Below, one piece after another: positions 1-7,120 of a stretch of DNA of 30,573 nt; the stretch's first letter is position 1; every line of letters starts with the position of its first letter. The stretch covers positions 1 to 30,573 of the forward strand of contig CANRGQ010000006.1 of assembly GCA_947630195.1 (NCBI GenBank). The letters run 5' to 3'. Both the position numbers and the translations under genes were made by a program. The DNA comes from an uncultured Bacilli bacterium (GTDB taxonomy: Bacteria > Bacillota_I > Bacilli_A > RF39 > UBA660). The notes under the pieces are model-generated. The model made no database searches. It was not told the origin of the DNA and saw only the letters and a list, made by a program, of their open reading frames with translations.

Positions 1-140
1 TAAGAAAAATTAATATTTTTTATTAAATATATTAATCAATTTTTAGTAAAATTCTCTACAAAGGAAAAAATATTTAATAGAAGATCCTTTATCTTTCGCT
101 AATTTTATGCTAAAATAAAAAATTAGAAAGAGGTCTAATT

Positions 141-509
141 ATGGATTTTATGGAATATTTAAATTCATTTAGAAAAGATGATATAAAATTTAAAAGAACC
201 CAATTAAGAACTAATATCTGTCAAGAAGATTTATACTTAACCCCGGAAGAAAAATATGAGGTAGAAAATGAAGTCCAAAAAATTTTAAGATGTATGTCTT
301 ATGAAGAAATAAATTCCATGGTTGAAAGTTGGCTTAACAATCCTTATGGAACAGAGATAGATACTTACCGGATTAGTTTACTAGAAGATGCTCTTTTTCA
401 TTATCATAGTGAAAAAATAAATCTAGAACAAGAAAAAGCTCAAGACAATATTAATATGGTTTTAAGAAAAAGTACCAATTTAGCGGAATATTCTTCTAAA
501 TGTCGGTAA
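141..509 (+). CDS. hypothetical protein, 122 aa
   Basis: I do not recognise this family. The product is a small, charged, probably soluble protein with no signal peptide, membrane segment or metal motif. It is predicted helical, with a glutamate/lysine-rich middle (about residues 36-50) and C-terminal half. The ATG is preceded by AGAAAGAGG about 8 nt upstream, and an extended -10 box (TGC-TAAAAT, 108-116) lies in front, so it probably has its own promoter. It ends at a hairpin terminator shared with the convergent NUDIX gene. Its base composition resembles the neighbouring housekeeping genes. Confidence is for a real gene, not a function. Confidence 0.6.
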   Translation: MDFMEYLNSFRKDDIKFKRTQLRTNICQEDLYLTPEEKYEVENEVQKILRCMSYEEINSMVESWLNNPYGTEIDTYRISLLEDALFHYHSEKINLEQEKAQDNINMVLRKSTNLAEYSSKCR

Positions 510-516
510 AAATACA

Positions 517-538
517 TTAGAATAGTTATTTATTCTAA
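517..538. terminator. bidirectional hairpin terminator
   Basis: TTAGAATA (517-524) and TATTCTAA (531-538) form an 8-bp stem with a 6-nt loop. A T-run follows on the + strand (from 544) and an A-run precedes it (508-512), so it can serve both convergent genes. It overlaps the stop codon of the NUDIX gene. Confidence 0.6.
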
Positions 539-943
539 ACGCATTTTTTCTTTAACTGTTTTAAAATATAATTTATAAGTATCCGGATATGTTAAATTTA
601 AAGGTAAATTATCTGAAAACATTATTTTTTCCATTTCATATTCTTTAGGTAGTTCTTCCATTTCGAGTATTTCACAAAAGCATAGTAGACCAAACGTACT
701 TATTTTATAAACACAAACCGGTGTTACCTTAATTTTAGTGGCTCCCGTCTCTTCATACATTTCTCTTTGGGCAGCCTCACTCCAAGTCTCCCCTTCTTCA
801 ATATGACCTCCCGGAATTTCCCAACCACATCTTTTTTTATTATAAGAAAACACAAATTTATCCTTATACTTACATACACAAACTACTCTGGTATATTCCC
901 TTTCCTTGCAATATCCTAAATCATATAGTTTTACCTCTAACAT
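530..943 (-). CDS. NUDIX hydrolase (MutT-like)
   Basis: This is a stand-alone NUDIX domain of 137 aa. The Nudix box is complete, from GGHIEEGE to REMYEETGA (about residues 45-68), fitting GX5EX7REUXEEXGU with the RE and EE metal ligands. Family members hydrolyse a nucleoside diphosphate linked to another moiety, often oxidised or surplus NTPs, with Mg2+. The substrate cannot be deduced. An aromatic- and cysteine-rich strand region precedes the box. The start has AGAGGT upstream, and a -10-like TATGAT lies on the minus strand at 973-978. The gene diverges from uvrC, which would suit a housecleaning enzyme beside a DNA repair gene, but that link is inference. Confidence 0.88.
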   Translation of the reverse strand: MLEVKLYDLGYCKEREYTRVVCVCKYKDKFVFSYNKKRCGWEIPGGHIEEGETWSEAAQREMYEETGATKIKVTPVCVYKISTFGLLCFCEILEMEELPKEYEMEKIMFSDNLPLNLTYPDTYKLYFKTVKEKMRLE

Positions 944-972
944 ACAAACCTCTTAATTTCTAATCTTATTTT

Positions 973-978
973 ATCATA
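973..978 (-). promoter_or_regulatory. putative -10 box of the NUDIX gene
   Basis: TATGAT on the minus strand, 30 nt before the start codon. No clear -35 is visible, so this is tentative. Confidence 0.35.
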
Positions 979-1047
979 AGTATTTAATAATGTGTTATAT
1001 TAATTAAGAAATAAGGAAAAAATAACCATACGAGTTATTTAAATATG

Positions 1048-1056
1048 TGTTATAAT
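1048..1056 (+). promoter_or_regulatory. extended -10 promoter of uvrC
   Basis: TGT-TATAAT is a perfect extended -10 element 31 nt upstream of the uvrC ATG. The -35 region is weak, as expected for extended -10 promoters. The same TGN-TAnAAT form recurs in front of several genes in the window. Confidence 0.6.
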
Positions 1057-1087
1057 ATTTGGTGGAAACACTTTAGTAGGTGATATT

Positions 1088-2872
1088 ATGTTAGAGGATA
1101 AATTAAAATTAATTCCGCATTTACCAGGTAGTTACCAAATGAAAAACAAAGATGGGATTATTATCTATGTTGGTAAAGCAAAAGATTTATATAAAAGAGT
1201 TAATAGTTATTTTAAAGGAACTGTTACGGGTAAAACAAGAAAGATGGTCTCCGAAATAGTTGATTTTACTTATATTGTAACCAATACCGAAACCGAAGCC
1301 TTTATCGCCGAGATTAACCTTATTAAAGAATATAATCCGAAATATAATATTTTACTTAAAGATGATAAAAGTTATCCTTATATCGAATATATTAGTAAAC
1401 CCTACCCTAAAGTTAAAGTATCTAGATATTTAAATATTAAAAGAAGAGATAAAAAATTAATTTTTGGGCCCTACCCTAATGCGTATGCCGCAAGAAGAAT
1501 TGTAAAACTCATAAATAGATTATATCCTTTAAAAAAATGTGAAGGAATGCCCAAACAAGTCTGTTTATACTATCATATTGGGGAGTGTCTTGGTTATTGT
1601 ACGAAAGAAATTGACACAGAAAAATTAAAGACAATGGAAAATGATATTTTATCTTTCTTAAGAGGTAATGATAAAATATTAACTGATAAAATAAAAGAAA
1701 AAATGCAGAGTTACTCAGAAAGTTTAAACTTTGAAATGGCGCAAGAATTAAAAGAAGAACTTAATTATATTAATATTGTTTTAGCCAGACAAAAAGTGGA
1801 ATTACATGATTTTGTTAACCGAGATATTATTGGTTATTATTTAGATAAAGGTCATATTGCGGTCAATATTTTATTTATTAGAAATAACAAATTAATTGGG
1901 TCTCATAATGAGTTATTAACGATTAAACTTGATGAAATTGATGAACTTAATTTTTATATTTTAAACTTCTATGAAAGACACGAAGTACCCAAAGAAATAA
2001 TTATTAGTGAAGATATCAATAAAGAAATATTAAGTGATTTAATTAAAACTAATTTTGTTATTCCGGAAAAAGGAACGAAAAAGAAACTTCTTAATATGGC
2101 GAACACTAATGCCAAAGTTTACTTAGAAAGTGAAATAACGAGAGCCCTAAGAGAAGAGGAACGAAGCGAAGGGGCCAATGAAGAATTACGTAAACTTTTA
2201 AATATGCCTTATTTAAGGCGAATTGATACTTTTGATAACTCGAATCTTTTTGGCACGTTTTCCGTAAGTGGCATGGTTGTTTTTAAAGATGGTAAACCCT
2301 CTAAAAAAGATTATCGCAAATATAAAATTAGTGTCGAAAAAAATGATGATTATCATACGATGAAAGAAGTTATCTATAGAAGATATTATAAAATGCTTCT
2401 AGAGAAAACCGAAGAGCCTGATTTAATTATTGTGGATGGAGGCATCAATCAAATTAATGCCACTAAAGAAACATTAAATGATTTAAACTTGCATATTAAA
2501 ATAGTAGGGCTTAAGAAAAATGATAAACATAGAACTAATGAATTAATTGATGGCGATGATTATAAAACGATTGAACTAGATAAAGATAGTCATGTATTCC
2601 ATTACTTAACGAGAATTCAAGATGAAGTTCATAGATTTACCATTACTTATCATAAAACTTTAAGAAGCAAAGGCAGCATCAGTAGTATTTTAGATGAAAT
2701 ACCAGGAATTGGTAGTGTCAGAAAAAAAGAATTAATTAAAAAATATGGTAATCTTAATAATATAAAGAATGCCCAAATAGAGGAACTCTCTAAGACTATT
2801 CCTCTTGAGGTTGCTAAAGAATTAAAGGAGTTTTTACTAGCCCGTGATACAGAAAAAAATAAGGAGAAATAA
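1088..2872 (+). CDS. uvrC: excinuclease ABC subunit C
   Basis: UvrC is the nuclease of bacterial nucleotide excision repair. It makes the 3' and 5' incisions around a lesion after UvrA2B loading. The domains are in canonical order. A GIY-YIG nuclease comes first (about residues 14-43, GIIIYVGKAKDLYKR). A four-cysteine region follows at about 153-175 (KKCEGMPKQVC, GECLGYC), known in the family to bind an iron-sulfur cluster. The UVR motif is at about 198-235, then the RNase H-like 5' nuclease domain (RRIDTFDNSN), and a C-terminal helix-hairpin-helix (PGIGSVRKKEL). The length of 594 aa is typical. The start is supported by AGGTG 5-6 nt upstream. It probably forms a two-gene transcript with the kinase gene that begins 5 nt after its stop. 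Confidence 0.97.
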   Translation: MLEDKLKLIPHLPGSYQMKNKDGIIIYVGKAKDLYKRVNSYFKGTVTGKTRKMVSEIVDFTYIVTNTETEAFIAEINLIKEYNPKYNILLKDDKSYPYIEYISKPYPKVKVSRYLNIKRRDKKLIFGPYPNAYAARRIVKLINRLYPLKKCEGMPKQVCLYYHIGECLGYCTKEIDTEKLKTMENDILSFLRGNDKILTDKIKEKMQSYSESLNFEMAQELKEELNYINIVLARQKVELHDFVNRDIIGYYLDKGHIAVNILFIRNNKLIGSHNELLTIKLDEIDELNFYILNFYERHEVPKEIIISEDINKEILSDLIKTNFVIPEKGTKKKLLNMANTNAKVYLESEITRALREEERSEGANEELRKLLNMPYLRRIDTFDNSNLFGTFSVSGMVVFKDGKPSKKDYRKYKISVEKNDDYHTMKEVIYRRYYKMLLEKTEEPDLIIVDGGINQINATKETLNDLNLHIKIVGLKKNDKHRTNELIDGDDYKTIELDKDSHVFHYLTRIQDEVHRFTITYHKTLRSKGSISSILDEIPGIGSVRKKELIKKYGNLNNIKNAQIEELSKTIPLEVAKELKEFLLARDTEKNKEK

Positions 2873-2877
2873 TTATT

Positions 2878-4044
2878 ATGGGAGAAGAAACATTTAAAAA
2901 GATTAAAGAAATATTAAGAAAATATGATATTCCAGGAAGTTGTATCCACGTTGAAGAAAATCATAATGGTAATATCAATAGTACTTATGTTGTAACGATG
3001 CAAAATAAAGGAGAAGAAAGAAGATATATTATTCAAAAGATAAATACGAATGTCTTTCCAAGACCAAGTCTTCTTATGCGCAATATTGAAAATGTCACAA
3101 GACACTTAGAACGGGAGCTTATGTTTACGCAAGATGTTAAACATCAAGCCTTACATTTAAGAAAAACAAAAGATAATAAAACTTATTGTTACGTTTTAGA
3201 TGATGGCGATAGAGATTACTACCGAATATTTGATTATATTGAGAATGCCAAAACTTATAATACGATTGAAAATGCCGAAGTAGCTTTTAAAATCGGTCAA
3301 GCTTTTGGTAACTTTCAAAAAATGCTACGGAATTTTCCGATGAGTGAACTTGAAGAAACTATCCCCGACTTTCATGCAACCGACAAAAGATATGCCCAAT
3401 TAGAAAAAGACATTATTATTGACTCCGAAAATAGAGCTACGGAAGTTACAAGAGAATTTATGATGATATTTCAAAATAAAAATAGTTATTCTCATATTAC
3501 TAGTGCTTTAAAAAATGGGATTATTCCTTTAAGAGTAACGCATAATGATACCAAAGTTAATAATGTGATGGTAGATGCTTTAACGGATGAATTTATCGCC
3601 GTTATTGACCTTGATACGGTAATGCCTGGGAGTATGTTATTTGATTATGGAGATGGTATTCGCTCCTCTGCTACCACGGCTTTTGAAAATGAAGTTGATT
3701 TAAGTAAAGTCCATTTAGATTTAGAATTATTTAAAGCCTATACAAATGGTTATTTAAGTGAAATGGCCTCTTGTATAACCCCAGAAGAAGTAGCTTTAAT
3801 GGGCGAATCTATTAAAATAATTACTTTAGAACTAGCGATAAGATTTTTAGATGACTATGTCTGTGGGGATACTTACTTTAAAGTTGATTTAAATAGACCA
3901 AAACATAATTTAGAAAGATGCCAAAATCAACTAGCTTTAGCTAAAGATATTGAAAATAAGATGCCTTTGATTGAAGAATTCATTCAAGAATGTTATAATA
4001 AATACAGAGGTCAAAGTTTAGAAAGAAAATTAAATTCACATTAG
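2878..4044 (+). CDS. APH-fold phosphotransferase, N-acetylhexosamine 1-kinase-like
   Basis: This 388-aa protein belongs to the aminoglycoside-phosphotransferase/choline-kinase fold. The N-terminal lobe starts with NGNINSTY, a nucleotide-loop-like motif, followed by a QKIN lysine segment. The catalytic loop RVTHNDTKVNNVMVD lies near residue 220 and the metal-binding IDLDTVMPG near 243. The pattern HNDTK...NNV...IDLDTVMPG...DFGD-like is that of N-acetylhexosamine 1-kinases (NahK type), which phosphorylate GlcNAc or GalNAc at the anomeric position. The substrate is inferred. No lacto-N-biose phosphorylase or epimerase gene is nearby, so the pathway context is absent. AAGGAG lies 11 nt before the ATG, inside the uvrC 3' end, which indicates co-transcription. 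Confidence 0.8.
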   Translation: MGEETFKKIKEILRKYDIPGSCIHVEENHNGNINSTYVVTMQNKGEERRYIIQKINTNVFPRPSLLMRNIENVTRHLERELMFTQDVKHQALHLRKTKDNKTYCYVLDDGDRDYYRIFDYIENAKTYNTIENAEVAFKIGQAFGNFQKMLRNFPMSELEETIPDFHATDKRYAQLEKDIIIDSENRATEVTREFMMIFQNKNSYSHITSALKNGIIPLRVTHNDTKVNNVMVDALTDEFIAVIDLDTVMPGSMLFDYGDGIRSSATTAFENEVDLSKVHLDLELFKAYTNGYLSEMASCITPEEVALMGESIKIITLELAIRFLDDYVCGDTYFKVDLNRPKHNLERCQNQLALAKDIENKMPLIEEFIQECYNKYRGQSLERKLNSH

Positions 4045-4053
4045 TGAATTTAT

Positions 4054-4127
4054 GCCAAATTAGTTTAATGGTAAAACAAGGCACTCGTAATGCTTAGCTG
4101 TGAGTTCGATTCTCGCATTTGGCACCA
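4054..4127 (+). tRNA. tRNA-Thr (anticodon CGT)
   Basis: The cloverleaf folds fully. Acceptor stem GCCAAAT (4054-4060) pairs with ATTTGGC (4117-4123). The discriminator is A, and CCA is encoded at 4125-4127. The D stem is GTTT/AAAC with a GG-containing loop. The anticodon stem is AGGCA/TGCTT with loop CTCGTAA, giving anticodon CGT at 4086-4088 (reads ACG, Thr). The T stem is GTGAG/CTCGC with loop TTCGATT. Its 3' end and the sequence after it are repeated 1.3 kb downstream. Confidence 0.93.
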
Positions 4128-4237
4128 GAAAGATAGAAAACTCGGACTTTTATAGTTCGGGTTTTATAATGTTTAAAATTTTGATATAATATTTATGATT
4201 TAAATTGATATATATGTCAATTTAGAAAACACACTTG
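4121..4237 (+). repeat. module A: tRNA 3' end, terminator, promoter, leader (direct repeat with module B)
   Basis: This block starts with the last 7 nt of tRNA-Thr (GGCACCA). It continues through a terminator hairpin (4137-4165), an extended -10 promoter (TGA-TATAAT, 4182-4190) and a leader hairpin (AAATTGA/TCAATTT, 4202-4223), ending in CACACTTG. It is nearly identical to 5456-5570. The first 29 nt match exactly, and later differences are confined mainly to loops and short stretches. Confidence 0.85.
4137..4165 (+). terminator. intrinsic terminator of tRNA-Thr
   Basis: AAAACTCGGACT (4137-4148) pairs with AGTTCGGGTTTT (4154-4165): 12 bp including two G-U pairs, with a 5-nt loop. The 3' arm ends in the T-run. 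It lies 9 nt after the tRNA CCA. Confidence 0.75.
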
Positions 4238-4262
4238 TATAATGGAAATATTATTATAACAA
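4202..4262 (+). promoter_or_regulatory. structured 5' leader of the NUDIX cassette
   Basis: Two hairpins lie between the extended -10 and the ATG. The first is AAATTGA/TCAATTT. The second is TTGTATAAT (4235-4243) pairing with ATTATAACAA (4253-4262), 9 bp with one bulged A. CAC and GTG triplets flank the second hairpin. A leader of the same shape but different stem sequence precedes the GNAT-like gene. Confidence 0.45.
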
Positions 4263-4283
4263 TTGTGAGGTGAAATAGTCTAT

Positions 4284-4814
4284 ATGGAATTATTAGAAGT
4301 ACTAAATGAAAACGGCGAACCAACAGGGGAGATATTAGATAAAAATAAAATTCATAAAGAAGGAAAATATCACAAAGAAGTAGCTTTAATATTATTGAAT
4401 GATAGAGGGGAAATACTTTTACAAAAAAGATCTTCTACAAAAGAAATTGAGCCAGATAAGTGGGCATGGCATGGAGGTCATGTTATAGCAGGAGAGACAG
4501 ACATTGAAGCAATTATTAGAGAGACAAAAGAAGAATTAGGGATAACTCTAAACAAAAATCAAATTAACTTATTAATTAAATTAAAAAGAGACAAATTTCC
4601 AAATAGGCAATTTACGATAGCATATTATTCAATATGTAATTTAGATATTAATGACTTTAATATTCAAAAGGAAGAGTTATCTGAAATAAAATGGTTTTCT
4701 TTTGAAAAATTTAAAGATATGATTTATAATAGTCATCCAGATATAATGTTTAAAAATAATGAAAACACTAATAAAATCATTAGTGCTTTAGAAACTATAA
4801 TTAAATTTTATTAA
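4284..4814 (+). CDS. NUDIX hydrolase, IDI/YfcD-like
   Basis: This 176-aa NUDIX protein opens with LLEVLNENGEPTGEILDK, typical of the isopentenyl-diphosphate isomerase-like/YfcD subgroup. It continues with HKEVALILLND and a Nudix box from GGHVIAGE to RETKEELGI (about residues 64-87). It keeps all RE and EE metal ligands, so a hydrolase is more likely than an isomerase, but the substrate is unknown. GAGGTG lies about 11 nt upstream of the ATG, and no better start is available. It is the first cassette after tRNA-Thr. Its 3' end overlaps the convergent HAD gene by 14 nt. Confidence 0.85.
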   Translation: MELLEVLNENGEPTGEILDKNKIHKEGKYHKEVALILLNDRGEILLQKRSSTKEIEPDKWAWHGGHVIAGETDIEAIIRETKEELGITLNKNQINLLIKLKRDKFPNRQFTIAYYSICNLDINDFNIQKEELSEIKWFSFEKFKDMIYNSHPDIMFKNNENTNKIISALETIIKFY

Positions 4815-5388
4815 TAATATTATATACATCATCCCAATTAGATACCCTATATATTTGACTATTGGCATATGATTGATTGTACTTTGCATTAAAGCATATT
4901 ATTTTCATATAATTTTTTAGTTGCTCTATATTTGAAACCGAATCTTCTATCATAATATCAATTTTATTATCTAGACAATTCTTTAATTTATTTAAATTAG
5001 AGAAAACAATTTTATCATAATTAATATTATTCTTCTTTAACCATTTAATAATTAATTTTTTCATATTTTCTTGCCTTTCAATGCCATCTTTAATAATTTG
5101 GCTATCATAGGTTCTTGATGTGATAATAATAATTTTATTTCCATCATTTTTTAATTTTTCAATTACATTTCTAGCATTTTTTCGCATTTTTATAGTGGTA
5201 GCATATTTTTCCCAATGCATATCCCAAAATTGATGACTATCCTCTTTACTTAAAAAACCATAAATAGTATTTTTATGCATTTCTTCGTCAAAATCTAAAT
5301 TATTTTCAAGCATATATTTTTTGCCAACAGTTCCTATATAATTTTCCAAATCAGTAAGAACACCATCTATATCTATACCAATGTTCAT
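4801..5388 (-). CDS. HAD-superfamily 5' nucleotidase-like phosphatase
   Basis: The product is 195 aa from the chosen ATG. HAD motif I is IDIDGVLTD at the N-terminus, with both catalytic aspartates. Motif II is ITSRT (about 93-97), a lysine region precedes motif IV, and motif IV is IMIEDS (about 147-152). The cap after motif I and the ITSR form resemble the NT5C/YqfW type of nucleotidases, which remove phosphate from nucleoside 5'-monophosphates. A longer frame begins at a GTG at 5397, but AAGGTG sits 6 nt before the ATG at 5388, so the later start is preferred. It has its own extended -10 (TGT-TATACT, minus strand, 5405-5413) and runs against the NUDIX gene inside the repeat-bounded segment. 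Confidence 0.8.
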   Translation of the reverse strand: MNIGIDIDGVLTDLENYIGTVGKKYMLENNLDFDEEMHKNTIYGFLSKEDSHQFWDMHWEKYATTIKMRKNARNVIEKLKNDGNKIIIITSRTYDSQIIKDGIERQENMKKLIIKWLKKNNINYDKIVFSNLNKLKNCLDNKIDIMIEDSVSNIEQLKNYMKIICFNAKYNQSYANSQIYRVSNWDDVYNIINKI

Positions 5389-5404
5389 TATAATCACCTT
5401 TTAT

Positions 5405-5413
5405 AGTATAACA
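5405..5413 (-). promoter_or_regulatory. extended -10 promoter of the HAD gene
   Basis: The minus strand reads TGT-TATACT about 17 nt upstream of the ATG at 5388. No good -35 is seen. It fires toward the convergent NUDIX gene. Confidence 0.5.
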
Positions 5414-5455
5414 CATATTGATATTTAAAAAAAGTTGTTGTACTTCTTCCTTTAG

Positions 5456-5570
5456 GGCACCAGAAAGATAGAAAACTCGGACTTAAGTTCGGGTTTTAAA
5501 ATGTTTAAAATTTTGATATAATATTTACAATTTAAATTGATATAATATATCAATTTAGAAAACACACTTG
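5456..5570 (+). repeat. module B: second copy of the tRNA-end/terminator/promoter module
   Basis: GGCACCAG at 5456-5463 copies the tRNA 3' end without the rest of a functional tRNA. A terminator hairpin follows (5472-5483 with 5486-5497), then the extended -10 TGA-TATAAT (5514-5522) and a 10-bp leader hairpin AAATTGATAT/ATATCAATTT (5534-5556). It lies 1335 nt from module A. Upstream, 5435-5454 is 16/20 identical to 6236-6255 in front of module C. Confidence 0.85.
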
Positions 5571-5590
5571 CATATTGTCAACCAATATGC
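5570..5590 (+). promoter_or_regulatory. leader hairpin of the GNAT-like cassette
   Basis: GCATATTG (5570-5577) and CAATATGC (5583-5590) form a perfect 8-bp hairpin. CAC upstream and GTG downstream flank it, as in the NUDIX cassette leader. Confidence 0.45.
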
Positions 5591-5620
5591 GTGATTTAAT
5601 TTTTTTTCGAGGGTGATAGC

Positions 5621-6232
5621 ATGAAATATGAAATTAAATATATTCATAAAGTTAAAGATTTCAAAGATGTATGGGATATTGAAAGACATTATTTAGAGCC
5701 GTCAACAATTGCTAGTGTTGAGCAAACTATAAGCTGGGATAATAAGAATCATGATATACATATTTTTATTAGAGATATTCAAAATGATATAATCGTGGGA
5801 GAAATAACTATTCTACCCTTATCAAACGAACAATTTAATAAATTTATGAAAAACGAATTAGAAGATACAGAAATAAATAGTCATACTTTATTAAAATACG
5901 AAAAAAATTCTTCTTATTATTTGTTGTTCTCTGTTATAGCCATTCATCCTGCTTATAAAAATGAAAAATTAGTATTAAGTTTATTGTTAAAAGGCTTAAA
6001 AGATAAATTAGAATATTTTTCTAATAATGGTATTAAGTTTTTGAATATTTGTGCTGAGGGACAAACTTTAGCTGGTCAAAAATTTATCGAAAATTTTTTA
6101 AATTTGAAATTTAAACGTTATACTAAAGAAGGTTATAAATTATACTCTTTTGAAAATACTGAAGAACTAAATAATTGGCTACAAGTTTTTCCAAAATATA
6201 TAGAAAATTTTAAAAAAAATCATAATTTGTAA
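5621..6232 (+). CDS. GNAT-like acetyltransferase (tentative)
   Basis: This is a 203-aa soluble protein. Its central part, about residues 85-170, looks like a GNAT core: a hydrophobic strand ending in VIAIHPAYKNE, then a helix (LVLSLLLKGLKDKL), another strand (FLNICAEG), and a late strand (FKRYTKEGYKLYSF). The usual Q/RxxGxG/A acetyl-CoA loop is poor (KNEKLVLSLL), so activity is uncertain. GAGGGTG precedes the ATG by about 7 nt. It is a monocistronic cassette between modules B and C. Coding DNA is very A+T-rich. The assignment rests on the fold-like pattern only. Confidence 0.55.
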   Translation: MKYEIKYIHKVKDFKDVWDIERHYLEPSTIASVEQTISWDNKNHDIHIFIRDIQNDIIVGEITILPLSNEQFNKFMKNELEDTEINSHTLLKYEKNSSYYLLFSVIAIHPAYKNEKLVLSLLLKGLKDKLEYFSNNGIKFLNICAEGQTLAGQKFIENFLNLKFKRYTKEGYKLYSFENTEELNNWLQVFPKYIENFKKNHNL

Positions 6233-6235
6233 AAA

Positions 6236-6322
6236 TTGTTGTGTCTCCTCCTTTAAAGCAATAGATAGAATACTCAAATTTTTTTAATTCGAGTTTTATA
6301 ATATCAAAAGTTATGTTAAAAT
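6236..6322 (+). repeat. module C: diverged terminator-promoter module
   Basis: Bases 6236-6255 match the sequence before module B (16/20). GATAGAA-TACTC follows, aligning with GATAGAA-AACTC of modules A and B. The hairpin ACTCAAATT (6272-6280)/AATTCGAGT (6286-6294) ends in TTTTATAAT. An extended -10 TGT-TAAAAT lies at 6314-6322. The stem is diverged, but its pairing is largely kept. Confidence 0.7.
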
Positions 6323-6347
6323 TCTTATAGATGAAAGGTGATTTAGA

Positions 6348-6607
6348 ATGCTAGGAAATTGTTTGCTAGGAATTGTTTCGCTTTGTACTTTTATCTCTTA
6401 TTTTCCCCAAACAGTTAAATTATTAAAAAGAAAAAAGCCCATGATTTAAGTGTTTCATCTTGGATTTTATGGGTTATAAGTAGTTTATCCTACACTATTT
6501 ATGCCATTTTGGTTAGTAAAGATACAATGTTAATATTTGAAACATCTTTAGAATTATTTTTTTGTTTATTAATATTATTATTGACAATTAAATATAGAAA
6601 TAATTAA
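6348..6607 (+). pseudogene. SemiSWEET/PQ-loop sugar transporter, interrupted by a -1 frameshift
   Basis: AAGGTG precedes the ATG at 6348. The first frame gives 33 residues (LGIVSLCTFISYFPQTVKLL, then KRKK) and stops at 6447. The next segment in the -1 frame continues the family without loss: AHDLSVSSWILWVISSL, then a third hydrophobic segment, ending at TAA 6605-6607. Joined, it is 86 aa with three helices and the PQ of the PQ-loop (FPQT), the normal SemiSWEET size. SemiSWEETs are dimeric bidirectional sugar carriers. The break lies at A_AAA_AAG (6431-6437), a known -1 slippery heptamer, so programmed frameshifting is an alternative to a mutation or a homopolymer sequencing error. Confidence 0.75.
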
Positions 6608-6626
6608 TTTAAGGAGGGTATTATAT

Positions 6627-7115
6627 ATGTTTTATATTGATAATAAGAATCTAGAAGTTACTAAACAAACAATTTCAATTGGAAACTATACCAAAAATGG
6701 TAAAGAAGGTTATAATATTAATATTTATCTAGCATTTATTAATATAGCAACAAAAGAAAATGGCTATATAAATTTAGATGTAGGTTTTGAAAAAGATAAT
6801 AATATAAATAATTTTTTAAATAAAGAATATAAAGGAAATTTGTTTCAAAATAGTAGTGATGATATATATTTAGAGGTGTTTGATACGGAAAAATTTTTAG
6901 ATTCCGAAATTGAAAGTAACATAACTGTTAAATTAAAAAATAAAATAGATAACAAGGTGAATACTTATATAGAAGTTAATGATGAATTAATTAAAATAAA
7001 ATTCTTAGGTTTATTAAACATAGAAGAAAAAAATTATATTAAAGAGTTACTTAATATTAAAAATAACGAAGATTGGGATAATGCAAAAGAATATGAAAAA
7101 GATGAAGAATGGTAA
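6627..7115 (+). CDS. hypothetical protein, 162 aa
   Basis: I do not recognise this protein. It is acidic and asparagine/lysine-rich, without membrane segments or signal peptide. The first 120 residues read as alternating beta strands and the last 40 as a charged helix ending in KDEEW. This all-beta, acidic, small form is common among immunity-like or phage-borne proteins, but no motif supports that. The start is firm: AAGGAGG lies 9 nt before the ATG. It begins 19 nt after the SemiSWEET frame and may share its transcript. It ends just before module D. Confidence 0.6.
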   Translation: MFYIDNKNLEVTKQTISIGNYTKNGKEGYNINIYLAFINIATKENGYINLDVGFEKDNNINNFLNKEYKGNLFQNSSDDIYLEVFDTEKFLDSEIESNITVKLKNKIDNKVNTYIEVNDELIKIKFLGLLNIEEKNYIKELLNIKNNEDWDNAKEYEKDEEW

Positions 7116-7120
7116 TTCCT

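Noticed and set aside
1..140. Partial gene at the left edge
   Set aside because: The A+T-rich stretch has no open frame with a recognisable product. Only the promoter and ribosome site of the first gene can be supported.
2914..3105. 63-aa open frame on the minus strand inside the kinase gene
   Set aside because: It is a shadow of the well-supported + strand gene, with no ribosome site and no recognisable domain. The same applies to minus frames at 10215-10609 and plus frames at 13457-13699, 17660-17962 and 23250-23474.
4801..4814. Assembly error at the 14-nt overlap of the NUDIX and HAD genes
   Set aside because: Both proteins end naturally and keep complete motifs. Short convergent overlaps also occur at 9085-9088, so it fits a compact genome.
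5435..5462. Second tRNA gene ending at module B
   Set aside because: Only the 3' terminal GGCACCA is clear. No D arm, anticodon arm or matching acceptor strand is found upstream, so at most it is a tRNA-end remnant.
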